Origin: Bacteroidota bacterium
Lineage (GTDB): Bacteria; Bacteroidota; Bacteroidia; Bacteroidales; UBA10428
Assembly: GCA_023442525.1 (NCBI GenBank)
Contig: JAEZZA010000031.1
Coordinates: 496,001 to 560,000, forward strand
Direction: 5' to 3'
DNA: 64,000 nucleotides
Of this stretch, positions 25,019-33,913 are shown piece by piece. A program made the position numbers and the translations under genes. The notes beneath the pieces were generated by a model. That model was not told the DNA's origin, made no database searches, and worked only from the letters and a program-made list of their open reading frames with translations. Every line of letters starts with the position of its first letter. Position 1 is the first letter of the stretch.

Positions 25019-26086
25019 ATGAGTAAAATGCTTGGGGCAATATTGCCCGGAAACAGTACGACAGAATTAAGGGAATTTGATATTCCGGTTCCTAAACACG
25101 GTGAGGTACTTATAAAAATGAAATCCTCCACAATCTGCGGTTCGGATATCCGGTGCATTTACCATGAACATCTGGGTAAAGGCCCCGAGGGATATCAGCC
25201 GGGAATGATCGCCGGTCATGAACCCTGTGGCCAGATTGTGGAAGCAGGGCCGGGTTGCCGCAGGTTTAAAGCCGGTGACCGGGTTATTGTCTATCATATA
25301 TCGGGTTGCGGAGTATGTAATGACTGCAGGCGTGGATATATGATATCCTGCACCAGTGAATATCGTCGTGCCTATGGCTGGCAACGCGACGGCGGTATGG
25401 CTGAATACCTTCTTGCCGAGGAAAAAGACCTGGTATATCTCCCCGATGAATTAAGCTATTCCGATGGTGCCCAGGTAGCCTGCGGTTTTGGTACCGTATA
25501 TGAAGGACTTGAAAAAATTGGCATATGCGGAAATGATGACGTGCTGATCACAGGTTTGGGCCCGGTAGGACTTGCCTCGGCAATGTTGTGCAAGTCTATG
25601 GGAGCACAAAAAATCTACGGAATTGAGGTTATCGATGAAAGAATAACCCTGGCAAGAAAAATGGGCCTGTTTACCGATGTATTGAAAGCAGGTCCTGATA
25701 ATGTACAGCAGATAAGAGACCTGACATCAGGTCACGGTGTGGAAAAATCAATTGATTGCTCCGCTAACAGCAATGCCCGGCTTACCTGCATACAGGCTGC
25801 ACGCAAATGGGGTAAAATTGTATTTCTGGGTGAAGGAGGTTCGTGTGAGTTTCAGCCATCACGTGACATAATCCACGACCAGAAAACCATCTATGGCTCA
25901 TGGGTAACTAATATCTGGCGCATGGAAGAACTGGTTGAACGGTTGGTACGGTGGAATATCAAACCCGAATCCCTGATTACTCACCGGTTTAAACTGGAGC
26001 AGGTTGATCAGGCCTATTCGCTTATGGCCAGCGGTAAATGCGGTAAGGTAGCCGTAGTATTCGATGAAGAAATAAAACCACAATGA
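25019..26086 (+). CDS. Zinc-dependent medium-chain alcohol/polyol dehydrogenase
   Basis: A 355-aa MDR-family dehydrogenase. Catalytic zinc ligands are Cys40 (ICGSD) and His67-Glu68 (GHEP). The structural zinc site is complete as Cys97, Cys100, Cys103 and Cys111. The Rossmann fold has GLGPVG. GYxxPGMIAGHEP and the polyol-type active site suggest a sugar, sugar alcohol or threonine-like substrate. Placed between an aldo/keto reductase and a fucose mutarotase, it may act in L-fucose oxidation or lactaldehyde handling. A 60-bp remnant of a second gene with the same C-terminal sequence lies 44 bp downstream. Confidence 0.85.
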   Translation: MSKMLGAILPGNSTTELREFDIPVPKHGEVLIKMKSSTICGSDIRCIYHEHLGKGPEGYQPGMIAGHEPCGQIVEAGPGCRRFKAGDRVIVYHISGCGVCNDCRRGYMISCTSEYRRAYGWQRDGGMAEYLLAEEKDLVYLPDELSYSDGAQVACGFGTVYEGLEKIGICGNDDVLITGLGPVGLASAMLCKSMGAQKIYGIEVIDERITLARKMGLFTDVLKAGPDNVQQIRDLTSGHGVEKSIDCSANSNARLTCIQAARKWGKIVFLGEGGSCEFQPSRDIIHDQKTIYGSWVTNIWRMEELVERLVRWNIKPESLITHRFKLEQVDQAYSLMASGKCGKVAVVFDEEIKPQ

Positions 26087-26130
26087 TGATTTAACTCACC
26101 AAAATCGGATACACCCCGTCGGGGTACCCG

Positions 26131-26190
26131 TTGATGGCCAGCGGCAAATGCGGAAAAGTGGCTGGTGTTTTTGATGAGGAGATAAAATAG
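26131..26190 (+). pseudogene. Remnant of a second zinc dehydrogenase gene (C-terminal 19 codons)
   Basis: The frame LMASGKCGKVAGVFDEEIK-stop repeats the end of the upstream dehydrogenase (LMASGKCGKVAVVFDEEIK). At DNA level the two differ mostly at third codon positions (GGT/GGC, GGT/GGA, AAG/AAA, GTA/GTG, TTC/TTT, GAA/GAG), so the source was a diverged, once-functional paralogue rather than a fresh duplication. No start codon or upstream coding sequence remains. Just before it (26113-26125) is a short hairpin, ACCCC-GTC-GGGGT, which may mark the deletion junction. Confidence 0.75.
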
Positions 26191-26218
26191 TTTAAAAGAC
26201 AATTTAATACCAAAAAAC

Positions 26219-26647
26219 ATGCTGAAAAATATACCGGCTATTTTAAGTCCGGATCTTCTGAAAATCCTGATGGAAATGGGACATGGCGATGAAATTGTTA
26301 TTGCCGACGGAAATTTCCCATCTGCTTCTATCGCTCAAAGACTGGTCAGGCTTGACGGACATAATATTCCTGAAATTCTGGCAGCATTGCTCAAGTTATT
26401 TCCACTTGATACATATGTGGAATTGCCGGTAGGGTTGATGGCCGTGACACCAGGTGATCCCTACAAGCCTGTGATATGGGATGAGTATAAAAAAGTTATC
26501 CAGGCAAGCAAAGAACCTTTTAAAGATTTCGAATATATAGAGCGGTTTTCTTTTTATGAAAGGGCGAAAAGGGCTTATTGCGTAGTTGCCACGGGCGAAT
26601 CAGCCTTGTATGCCAATATAATACTGAAGAAAGGGGTTGTTGTATGA
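26219..26647 (+). CDS. fucU: L-fucose mutarotase (RbsD/FucU family)
   Basis: A 142-aa cytosolic sugar mutarotase that interconverts the anomers of L-fucose. Family marks are MGHGDEIVIADGNFP (His22 is the candidate catalytic residue), DPYKPVIWDEY and the C-terminal ATGESALYANIILKKGVV, which favours FucU over the ribose enzyme RbsD. The gene overlaps the following fucosidase by 4 bp (ATGA), a sign of translational coupling. Direct pairing with a GH29 enzyme supports fucose as the sugar. Confidence 0.9.
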   Translation: MLKNIPAILSPDLLKILMEMGHGDEIVIADGNFPSASIAQRLVRLDGHNIPEILAALLKLFPLDTYVELPVGLMAVTPGDPYKPVIWDEYKKVIQASKEPFKDFEYIERFSFYERAKRAYCVVATGESALYANIILKKGVVV

Positions 26648-28191
26648 AAGTGAATAAAGTTATACTCTCAGGAATTAATAGCGTTTTGATCGGATTGGTA
26701 TTGTTGGGAATTTACTCTTGCAATCAATCAAAGAACGCAAAAACACAATTGAGGTTTGAGGAAAATTGGGAATCTCTTTCAACAAATGAAAGGAATCCGG
26801 AATGGTTCAAGGATGCAAAATTCGGAATCTATTTCCATTGGGGTATATACAGTGTTCCGGCATATGATAACGAGTGGTACGGCAGATGGATGTATGTGCC
26901 GGGCAGAGAGAACTGGGGAGGCACTGTCTTTGAACACCATCAGAAAACTTATGGTCCGCTTTCCGAATTCAATTACCATGATTTCATACCCATGTTTAAG
27001 GCCGAGCATTTTGATGCTCAGGAATGGGCGGATCTGTTTAAACAATCAGGGGCCAGATTTGCAGGTCTCGTCGCTCAACATCATGACGGATTTGCCATGT
27101 GGAATAGCAGTGTGAATCCATGGAATGCAAAGGAAATGGGGCCAAAAAGAGATATTCTCGGGGAGTTGTACGCCGAATTCAAAAAGAACGATATGAAGAC
27201 CATTGCCACCTTTCACCATGAAAGGCTGCTACAGAAATATGCAACCGATACTGCACAATGGGCAAAGAATACTCCGGATCCGGGCTGGGACAGCCATTTC
27301 CCTTATCATCCCGATTATGTAACTTCTACTACAGATCCGAAATTAAGATTGTTGTACGGAAATATGCCCCAGGATGAATTTCTCGAATACTGGCTGAACC
27401 AGATCAATGAGGTAGTTGACAACTATGCCCCTGATATCATCTGGTTTGATTCATGGCTTGATGGAATACCGGAAAACTATCGTCAAAAAATGGTAGCGCA
27501 TCATTTTAATACAGCCGTAGCACGGGATCAGGAACCTCTGGTTGCATATAAACAGGAAGACCTTCCTGCAAATGTAGGCTTGCTCGACATCGAGCAAGGC
27601 GGAAAAACAGATATTTCTGATGACTATTGGCTGACAGATATAACCATCAGCTTCGGCAGCTGGTGTTACACAAACGGGCAAACCTATAAAAGTCCGGAAA
27701 TGGTCATTAGAAATATGATTGATGTATGGAGCAAAAGAGGAATAGTTTTATTGAATATTTCTCCTAAAGCTGATGGAACCATTCCTGAAGAACAGAGAAG
27801 CGTTTTATTAACGATTGGCAAATGGATTGAGAAACACAAAGAAGCTGTTTATGAAACCAGGGCATATTCGAGTTTTGGTTATGGAGCGGCTGAATTTGAG
27901 AAAGGTCATTTCGGGGGTCAATCGGCAACTATGGCTTATACTGAGAAGGATATCCGGTTTGCCACATCAAAGGACAGTAAACGCTTATATATCTATGTTC
28001 TTGGACTTCCGGCAGAAAACTCGGATCTCGAAATTCGTAATGTCATTAAACCGGAAATAAAACGCGTTTCAGTTGTCGGAAGCGGGGCTGAAGTTAAATG
28101 GTCAGTAACGGACGATAAACTGACAATTAAAACACCCCAATCAAGTGAAATGGATGAAATAGCCACGGTTTTCAGAGTTGACTTTGAATAA
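26644..28191 (+). CDS. Alpha-L-fucosidase lipoprotein, GH29 (second)
   Basis: A 515-aa GH29 enzyme without extra binding modules. A lipobox (IYSC, Cys near 28) predicts a lipoprotein. The barrel starts with WFKDAKFGIYFHWGIYSVP, contains AQHHDGFAMWNS, and carries nucleophile Asp269 in IIWFDSWLD. A C-terminal beta-sandwich (from about 410) has YVLGLP. The sequence type resembles GH29 subfamily A, which tolerates several fucose linkages, so it would complement the subfamily-B-like enzyme at 20243. The start ATG overlaps the end of fucU; a longer in-frame option at 26578 would run through fucU. Last gene of the polysaccharide run. Confidence 0.9.
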   Translation: MKVNKVILSGINSVLIGLVLLGIYSCNQSKNAKTQLRFEENWESLSTNERNPEWFKDAKFGIYFHWGIYSVPAYDNEWYGRWMYVPGRENWGGTVFEHHQKTYGPLSEFNYHDFIPMFKAEHFDAQEWADLFKQSGARFAGLVAQHHDGFAMWNSSVNPWNAKEMGPKRDILGELYAEFKKNDMKTIATFHHERLLQKYATDTAQWAKNTPDPGWDSHFPYHPDYVTSTTDPKLRLLYGNMPQDEFLEYWLNQINEVVDNYAPDIIWFDSWLDGIPENYRQKMVAHHFNTAVARDQEPLVAYKQEDLPANVGLLDIEQGGKTDISDDYWLTDITISFGSWCYTNGQTYKSPEMVIRNMIDVWSKRGIVLLNISPKADGTIPEEQRSVLLTIGKWIEKHKEAVYETRAYSSFGYGAAEFEKGHFGGQSATMAYTEKDIRFATSKDSKRLYIYVLGLPAENSDLEIRNVIKPEIKRVSVVGSGAEVKWSVTDDKLTIKTPQSSEMDEIATVFRVDFE

Positions 28192-28269
28192 AAGACCAGA
28201 CAAAGCGGCTTCGCGCGTTCCATTTTGTAGCTGCCAGCTGTCAGGAGACTGAGAGAAGCGGCCAACCGG

Positions 28270-28304
28270 ATGACTTAGAAGATTTAGAAGACTTAGAAGA
28301 CAGT
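28270..28304. repeat. Short tandem repeat, period about 12
   Basis: GACTTAGAAGAT, TTAGAAGAC and TTAGAAGACAG follow each other in the gap between the convergent fucosidase and 28307 genes. The reverse complement of its core (TCTTCTAAGTCTTCT) also occurs at about 60438-60452 inside a similar tandem array. No coding frame. Confidence 0.7.
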
Positions 28305-28306
28305 TC

Positions 28307-28828
28307 TTAAAACAACTGTGCTATTTCTTTCTTTATGAAAGCTATAGCGTCGGAGGTAGGAGCTTTTTCTTCATCCACCATTGTCTCAAGAATGGCTTTA
28401 CTCAGCTCTATTCCGGGAGAAGTTTTGTGTAGTTTTTCCGCCCGTGTATTGATAATTTGAATGGTACGACCACGTGCAATTTTGAGCATTTCCCAGGCTC
28501 CATGCGACAGGTAAATCTGCTGAGCCAGGTTATGCTCGTATTCCGATCGTATGGATTGAATCAGATCGACCTGAAGCTGTTGTACGTTCTGGCCCGACTT
28601 GCTAACCCGCATGATCAGATTGTCGGGTGTTATTCTTTCAAGAAACAAAATGGCCCTTTCATAAGCCTGCAACCGCAAGGGAGTTATAATCTGCCTGTTT
28701 GCCAGCATGGCCTGGTGCCTGCGAACCTTTTCCTCGTTGCTGAAATACCGATGAACCAGGTATACTGTGGTTCCGAAAACAACTAAAGAAGGCAACAAGT
28801 ATTTGAGTATCTCAAGAATAACATTCAT
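28307..28828 (-). CDS. Small membrane-anchored protein of unknown function
   Basis: 173 aa. One transmembrane helix near the N-terminus (about residues 8-26, LLPSLVVFGTTVYLVH) is followed by a charged, mostly helical cytosolic part (RRHQAMLANRQIITPLRLQAYERAILFLERI). This layout resembles a Bacteroidetes-specific conserved family (I think DUF7935). I assign no function. The start at 28828 is preferred to one 22 codons upstream because it places the membrane helix directly after a short hydrophilic start. Monocistronic, divergent from aspC. Confidence 0.65.
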   Translation of the reverse strand: MNVILEILKYLLPSLVVFGTTVYLVHRYFSNEEKVRRHQAMLANRQIITPLRLQAYERAILFLERITPDNLIMRVSKSGQNVQQLQVDLIQSIRSEYEHNLAQQIYLSHGAWEMLKIARGRTIQIINTRAEKLHKTSPGIELSKAILETMVDEEKAPTSDAIAFIKKEIAQLF

Positions 28829-28927
28829 TTGATTTACATTTACGATTTTAGATAATTCTCGTTCATTAAAAAAATTAAAGTCTGAAATTATCACTACGGT
28901 AATATTAATGATTTTGTATGAATAGTT

Positions 28928-28935
28928 TATTTTTG
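28928..28935 (+). promoter_or_regulatory. Candidate -7 box upstream of aspC
   Basis: TATTTTTG at 28928-28935 matches the Bacteroidetes TAnnTTTG box, 55 bp before the aspC ATG. No convincing TTTG element is found at the expected distance upstream, so only half the promoter is supported. Confidence 0.35.
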
Positions 28936-28989
28936 AATTGTGAACAATAGACCTTTAATCGCAAACAACAAATCAGAAATAATCTATAT

Positions 28990-30183
28990 ATGGAAAGCAT
29001 CTCAAATAGGGTAAACAGCCTGTCACCATCGGCTACCATTGCCATGAACCAGAAGAGCCGTGACCTTCAGGCTAAAGGTGTAAATGTGATTAACCTGAGT
29101 GTCGGTGAACCCGACTTCTTCACACCTGACCATATTAAAGATGCTGCAAAAAAAGCCATTGACGGTAATTTTTCGTTTTACCCGCCTGTACCGGGTTATC
29201 CCGATTTACTGAAGGCAGTATCGGAAAAGTTCAAGCATGAAAATAACCTGGATTATACACCCCAGCAAATCATCATATCATGCGGTGCCAAGCATTCACT
29301 GGCCAATGCCATGATGTCGCTGGTAAACAAAGGCGATGAAGTTATTATCCCCGCACCTTACTGGGTTAGTTACCTTGAGCAGGTAAAGCTGTGCGAAGGG
29401 ATTCCTGTTGTTATTGAAGCCAAATTTGAATCGAATTTCAAGATTACTGCAAATCAGCTCGAAGCAGCCATAACGCCTAAAACCAAGGCTTTATTGCTCT
29501 GTTCGCCTTCGAACCCTTCGGGCGCCGTATATTCAAAGAGCGAATTACGCGCACTGGCCGATGTTCTGGATAAGCATCCTTCGATCTTCATTATTTCCGA
29601 CGAAATATACGAGCATATCAACTTCATTGGCGGTCACGAAACGATAGCTCAATTCCCCGACATGAAGGAACGTACCGTTTTGATTAACGGAGTATCCAAG
29701 GCATATGCAATGACAGGATGGAGAATCGGATATATGGCAGGACCTGCCTGGCTTGCCAAGGCATGTGATAAATTGCAGGGACAAACCACAACAGGTGCAA
29801 CCACGGTTGCACAGAAGGCTGCCGTTGCCGCCCTTTCAGGCGATCAGTCGTGTGTAACCGAAATGAACAAGGCCTTTCGTCGCAGAAAGGATCTGGTTGT
29901 AAAGTTGATTCGTGAAATGCCGGGTGTTCAGTTATATGAACCCGACGGAGCATTCTACGTCTTCCCGAAAATGGATGCCTTTTACGGTAAGAAATTCAAC
30001 GGGAATGTCATCAAGGGTTCGTCGGATCTCTGCTTATATCTGTTGGAACATGCTCATATTGCCACGGTTCCCGGCGATGCATTCGGTGACGATGCCTGTA
30101 TACGAATATCATTTGCCACTTCCGACGAAAAGCTCGTGGAAGCAATGAAGCGGATGAAGGAAGCCTTAGCTGCTCTGGCATGA
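28990..30183 (+). CDS. aspC: Aspartate aminotransferase, class I
   Basis: A cytosolic PLP enzyme (397 aa) that interconverts aspartate and oxaloacetate with glutamate. Fold-type-I marks: NLSVGEPDF near the N-terminus, CSPSNPSGA for the substrate carboxylate, SDEIYEHI (PLP-ring Asp and Tyr) and the Schiff-base Lys237 in GVSKAYAMTGWRIGY. The sequence is of the bacterial subgroup Ib. The stop overlaps the start of the methylglyoxal synthase gene by 4 bp, so the two are probably one operon, though a functional link is not obvious. Confidence 0.9.
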   Translation: MESISNRVNSLSPSATIAMNQKSRDLQAKGVNVINLSVGEPDFFTPDHIKDAAKKAIDGNFSFYPPVPGYPDLLKAVSEKFKHENNLDYTPQQIIISCGAKHSLANAMMSLVNKGDEVIIPAPYWVSYLEQVKLCEGIPVVIEAKFESNFKITANQLEAAITPKTKALLLCSPSNPSGAVYSKSELRALADVLDKHPSIFIISDEIYEHINFIGGHETIAQFPDMKERTVLINGVSKAYAMTGWRIGYMAGPAWLAKACDKLQGQTTTGATTVAQKAAVAALSGDQSCVTEMNKAFRRRKDLVVKLIREMPGVQLYEPDGAFYVFPKMDAFYGKKFNGNVIKGSSDLCLYLLEHAHIATVPGDAFGDDACIRISFATSDEKLVEAMKRMKEALAALA

Positions 30184-30647
30184 AAAAGGCAAAGACCATA
30201 GCGCTGGTGGCGCACGACAACCGGAAAAAGGATCTTCTCGAATGGGTTGAATGGAACTGGAAGATCCTTATTGACCATAATCTGGTGTGCACCGGAACTA
30301 CAGGTTCTCTTATAGAAAAACTCCTGAATGAAAAGGCTGGTCCTAAAAAGAAAAAGATCAGCCTGACTAAACTCAAATCAGGCCCTCTTGGCGGAGATCA
30401 ACAGCTCGGGGCAATGATAGCCGAAGGAAAGGTTGATTTGCTTATATTTCTCTGGGATCCTATGATGCCTCAGCCTCACGAAGTAGACGTAAAAGCGCTT
30501 CTGAGAATTACTGTATTGTATAATATTCCAACCGCATGCAACAGGTCATCTGCCGATTATATGATCTGTTCGGTTCTGATGAACTCGGATTACAAACCGG
30601 CTGTAAATGATTTCTCGTACTACACGAACAGGAAATTGGATGTTTGA
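30180..30647 (+). CDS. mgsA: Methylglyoxal synthase
   Basis: Converts dihydroxyacetone phosphate to methylglyoxal plus phosphate, a bypass of lower glycolysis. 155 aa, the usual length. The family signature SGPLGGDQQLGAMIAEG contains catalytic Asp73. LWDPMMPQPHEVDVKAL and IPTACNRSSAD complete the phosphate-binding and active-site loops. Overlaps aspC by 4 bp. Confidence 0.95.
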   Translation: MKKAKTIALVAHDNRKKDLLEWVEWNWKILIDHNLVCTGTTGSLIEKLLNEKAGPKKKKISLTKLKSGPLGGDQQLGAMIAEGKVDLLIFLWDPMMPQPHEVDVKALLRITVLYNIPTACNRSSADYMICSVLMNSDYKPAVNDFSYYTNRKLDV

Positions 30648-30765
30648 ATAAATATTGGATAATGTGCTAATATGCCAATATGCCAATGTGCAAATAAGGT
30701 ACAAGAGATTAGAGACGAGGGACAAGTGGGGAAGAGATGCTGGATTTAGGGGTAATAGTTCCAGG

Positions 30766-30832
30766 TTGTTTCAAGTGGTTTCAAAGTATTTGTTTGAGAT
30801 GGTTTGAAGTTGTTTGAAATTGTTTGAATTGC
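30766..30832. repeat. Degenerate tandem repeat of TTGTTTGAAG words
   Basis: About six copies of a 10-11-bp word (GGTTTCAAAG, TTGTTTGAGA, TGGTTTGAAG, TTGTTTGAAA, TTGTTTGAAT) lie in the 219-bp gap between mgsA and the macro-domain gene. The same word makes a cleaner 10-bp tandem array at 50430-50464. The start of the gap (30668-30695) has another tandem word, ATATGCCA/ATGTGCAA. No gene or clear promoter is visible in the gap. Confidence 0.75.
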
Positions 30833-30866
30833 TGGTAACAGTCTGGAAACTGCGAGTAGAGGCTGG

Positions 30867-31373
30867 CTATTTTGCCAGTTTTTGCCTGTAAATAGTAAAG
30901 TTCTCCTCGTCAAAAATCGCAAAAATTACTTTTTCCGGGAGGGAATGATTCTGAAGCCAATCCTTTACCGTGCATATGGCTATATCAGCAGCGTATTCTT
31001 TGGGATAACCATAAACACCTGTACTTATATTCGGGAAAGCGATTGTTCTCAATCCTTTCTCTTCGGCTAATTGCAGGCTTCGCCGGTAGCATGACTCCAG
31101 CAAAGCGGGTTCGTTATTTTTGCCGCCATACCAGACCGGTCCCACCGTATGAATTACATATCGTGCAGGTAATTTGTATCCCGATGAAATTTTGGCGTCA
31201 CCCGTGTTGCATCCGTTAAGTTTTCTGCATTCCTCAAGTAATTCCGGTCCTGCAGCCCTGTGTATGGCACCATCAACACCTCCTCCGCCCAGCAACGAAG
31301 AGTTTGCTGCATTAACAATGGCATCAACCTCTAACCGGGTAATATCACCACGGTATAGTTCGATCCGGTCCAT
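30867..31373 (-). CDS. Macro-domain O-acetyl-ADP-ribose deacetylase family protein
   Basis: 168 aa, a stand-alone macro domain of the YmdB type that removes acyl or ADP-ribose-linked groups. Visible marks are [20 protein letters not shown] (the Asn of NAAN binds the distal ribose), [14 protein letters not shown], and [12 protein letters not shown] in the phosphate loop. Its ATG overlaps the pheT stop by one base (TAATG), so it is probably co-translated with pheT. Confidence 0.92.
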   Translation of the reverse strand: MDRIELYRGDITRLEVDAIVNAANSSLLGGGGVDGAIHRAAGPELLEECRKLNGCNTGDAKISSGYKLPARYVIHTVGPVWYGGKNNEPALLESCYRRSLQLAEEKGLRTIAFPNISTGVYGYPKEYAADIAICTVKDWLQNHSLPEKVIFAIFDEENFTIYRQKLAK

Positions 31374-33832
31374 TACTTTCTTATTTGGGCGCCCAATTCT
31401 TTGACGTAAGCATCCATGAGGCGATTCATCACCCTGTCGATTCTTTCGTCGGTCAGTGTATTTTCGAAATCCTGCAGAATAAAGCTCACGGCATAAGATT
31501 TACGCCCCTCCCCTACCTGTTCGCCTTCATATACGTCGAACAGATCGATCCGCCGGAGCAGGTTTTTTTCCACACGATATGCCAGTTCTCTGATCCGGTC
31601 GTAAGTCAGCGATTTATCCACAATCATTGCCAGATCGCGACGTACTTCGGGGAATCGCGGAAGCTCGGCGAAACGAACGGAATGCTGACCTCTGACTTTC
31701 AATAAATTCTCCCAGTAAATCACTGAGAAATATACATCATTCTTTATTTCAAACTGTGAAGTAATCGACTTACGCACAACCGACACATCGGCAATTACAG
31801 TATCCTTAAAACGGTAGCGTAGTCCGCCTGAATACAGGTCGGTTGAATTATCAAATACCTTGATATCGAGCCTGTCGCGACCTATACCCATTTTCTCGAG
31901 CAAATTCTCAACAACCGCTTTCAGTTCGTAAAAGCCGGCTGAATTTCCCGAAGATACCCAGTTGGGTTCATGCTTTTTACCCGTGGCAAAAAGAGCAAAC
32001 TGAAAATGTTCTTCGTACTTGTCAAGCGGATTGCGTTTACCTCTGTCAGCATGAAACCAATAACAATTGCCGGCTTCAAACAACCTGAGGTTAGGCCTTT
32101 GCCGGTTCATATTATGCCGGATGGTTTCGAGTCCTCCGAACAGCAATGACTGTCGCATAACATTCAACTCGTTGCTTAATGGATTCATAACCTTAACAAG
32201 AGCGCAGGATTCGAATGTTTTCAGATTATCATAATATGCGGAACGGGTAAGTGAATTGTTCATTATCTCCGTAAAGCCGCATCCGGTAAGATATTCGGAT
32301 ACAATATCCACCAACTTCTCGTTATCAGGCTTGTTGATGTATGAAATGCTGCTGTTCAGTGTATCTGAAATTTCCACATTATTGTATCCGTAAATTCTGA
32401 GTATCTCTTCTATAACATCGGCGTCGCGGGTAACATCCACGCGGTACAACGGAGCCTCCAATGTATAACCGTTTTCGTTGGCTGACAGGATACTGAAATC
32501 GAGTGAAAGCAGTATTGATTTGATCATTTCCCGGTCGATTTTCTTACCGATCAGGCGATCAATATGGGCAAATTTCACTTCTATCTGCACCGGTTTTATA
32601 GGTTCGGGATAAACATCCACTATATCAGAGGATATAGTACCGCCGGTTATTTCGCGTATCAACAGGGCGCATCGTTTCAGGGCGGTTATTGTTCCTTCGG
32701 GATCAACGCCACGTTCGAATCTGAATGAAGCATCGGTACTCAGTCCGTGTCGTTTTGCAGTCAGCCTTATCGATACGGGATTGAAATAAGCGCTTTCAAT
32801 AAATACGTTAGTGGTTTTTTCAGTAACGCCCGAATGGAGTCCGCCAAATACTCCTCCAATGGCAACCGGACCCGATCCGTCGCATATCATCAGGTCGCCC
32901 GATGATAGCTTACGCTCTATTTCGTCGAGCGTGACAAACGGTGTTCCTTCGGGCAGATTTTTCACTATAATTTTTCGTCCTCTTAATTCATCCGCGTCAA
33001 AGGCATGGAGCGGCTGTCCCAATTCATGAAGAACGAAATTGGTAATATCCACAACGTTGTTAATGGGAGTCATTCCGATTGACTTAAGGCGATCCTGCAG
33101 CCATGCGGGAGAAGGACCGACTTTTACACCACATACACTGACTCCGGCGTAGCGGGGACATGATTTAGTATTTTCAATAGTAACTTCAACGGGATAATTC
33201 CTGTTTTCAACGCGGAAGGCGGATACATCAGGTTTTATCAGGCTCACATTCCGGTCTTTTTTAAAGAACGCGGCCAGGTCGCGCGCCACTCCGTAGTGAG
33301 ATGCGCTGTCGATTCGGTTCGGAGTGAGTCCGATCACGAACATGGTTTCCGGCTCCAGATTAAAGAATTTCGCTGCTGGTATGCCAACAGGTGAATTATC
33401 AGGAAGAACCATGATGCCGTCATGACTGGTCCCAAGCCCGATTTCATCTTCGGCACATATCATGCCCTCTGAAACAACGCCTCTTATTTTGGCCTTTTTG
33501 ATCTGAAAACTCTCATCGCCTTTGTAAACGGTGGTTCCAATGGTAGCCACTATAACCTTCTGGCCGGCCGCCACGTTTGGAGCACCGCAAACGATATTGA
33601 GCAGGTTTTCCTCTCCCACATCAACGGTTGTAACCGATAATTTGTCGGCATCAGGATGTTTCTGACAGGTTTTTACTTCGCCAGTAACAAAGCCTTGTAA
33701 ACCGCCTTTGATTTTTTCAACCGATTCAATGCCTTCAACTTCAAGGCCAATGCTGGTAAGAGTGCGGGCGACTTCATCAGCGCTTAATTTGATATCGATA
33801 TATTGCTGTAGCCAGTTGTATGAAATGTTCAT
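31373..33832 (-). CDS. pheT: Phenylalanine--tRNA ligase, beta subunit
   Basis: A large subunit (819 aa) of the tetrameric phenylalanyl-tRNA synthetase. Order: tRNA-binding OB-fold (about 39-150, [23 protein letters not shown] region), B3/B4 editing domain (about 210-400; the [16 protein letters not shown] region), B5 domain, catalytic-like core, and C-terminal ferredoxin-fold anticodon-binding domain (about 725-819, [13 protein letters not shown]). ATG 33832 ([13 protein letters not shown]) is the family start; an extension to 33877 would run into its own promoter. The alpha subunit is not in this window, as is common in Bacteroidetes. Confidence 0.95.
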   Translation of the reverse strand: MNISYNWLQQYIDIKLSADEVARTLTSIGLEVEGIESVEKIKGGLQGFVTGEVKTCQKHPDADKLSVTTVDVGEENLLNIVCGAPNVAAGQKVIVATIGTTVYKGDESFQIKKAKIRGVVSEGMICAEDEIGLGTSHDGIMVLPDNSPVGIPAAKFFNLEPETMFVIGLTPNRIDSASHYGVARDLAAFFKKDRNVSLIKPDVSAFRVENRNYPVEVTIENTKSCPRYAGVSVCGVKVGPSPAWLQDRLKSIGMTPINNVVDITNFVLHELGQPLHAFDADELRGRKIIVKNLPEGTPFVTLDEIERKLSSGDLMICDGSGPVAIGGVFGGLHSGVTEKTTNVFIESAYFNPVSIRLTAKRHGLSTDASFRFERGVDPEGTITALKRCALLIREITGGTISSDIVDVYPEPIKPVQIEVKFAHIDRLIGKKIDREMIKSILLSLDFSILSANENGYTLEAPLYRVDVTRDADVIEEILRIYGYNNVEISDTLNSSISYINKPDNEKLVDIVSEYLTGCGFTEIMNNSLTRSAYYDNLKTFESCALVKVMNPLSNELNVMRQSLLFGGLETIRHNMNRQRPNLRLFEAGNCYWFHADRGKRNPLDKYEEHFQFALFATGKKHEPNWVSSGNSAGFYELKAVVENLLEKMGIGRDRLDIKVFDNSTDLYSGGLRYRFKDTVIADVSVVRKSITSQFEIKNDVYFSVIYWENLLKVRGQHSVRFAELPRFPEVRRDLAMIVDKSLTYDRIRELAYRVEKNLLRRIDLFDVYEGEQVGEGRKSYAVSFILQDFENTLTDERIDRVMNRLMDAYVKELGAQIRK

Positions 33833-33851
33833 GAATAATGAATTAGGATGA

Positions 33852-33883
33852 CAAAAGTATAAAATCTCAAACCTCAAACCAAA
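33852..33883 (-). promoter_or_regulatory. Promoter of pheT
   Basis: On the minus strand TTTG (33883-33880) is separated by 20 nt from TACTTTTG (33859-33852), an exact match to the Bacteroidetes TTTG/TAnnTTTG pattern. Transcription would begin about 33846, leaving a leader of only about 14 nt before the ATG at 33832. Confidence 0.65.
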
Positions 33884-33887
33884 ATAC

Positions 33888-33895
33888 TATCTTTG
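33888..33895 (+). promoter_or_regulatory. -7 box of the surE promoter
   Basis: TATCTTTG matches TAnnTTTG. Predicted transcription start is about 33902, 12 nt before the ATG at 33914. No clear -33 TTTG was found on this strand. The box overlaps an in-frame TTG at 33893, which is therefore unlikely to be a start codon. Confidence 0.55.
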
Positions 33896-33913
33896 CAGAT
33901 TACCAAAAAATAC

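Noticed and set aside
30766..30832. Possible CRISPR array
   Set aside because: Units are only 10-11 bp, directly joined with no unique spacers, and no cas genes are nearby.
33893..33913. TTG start for SurE
   Set aside because: The codon is part of the TATCTTTG promoter box, so it would not be transcribed.
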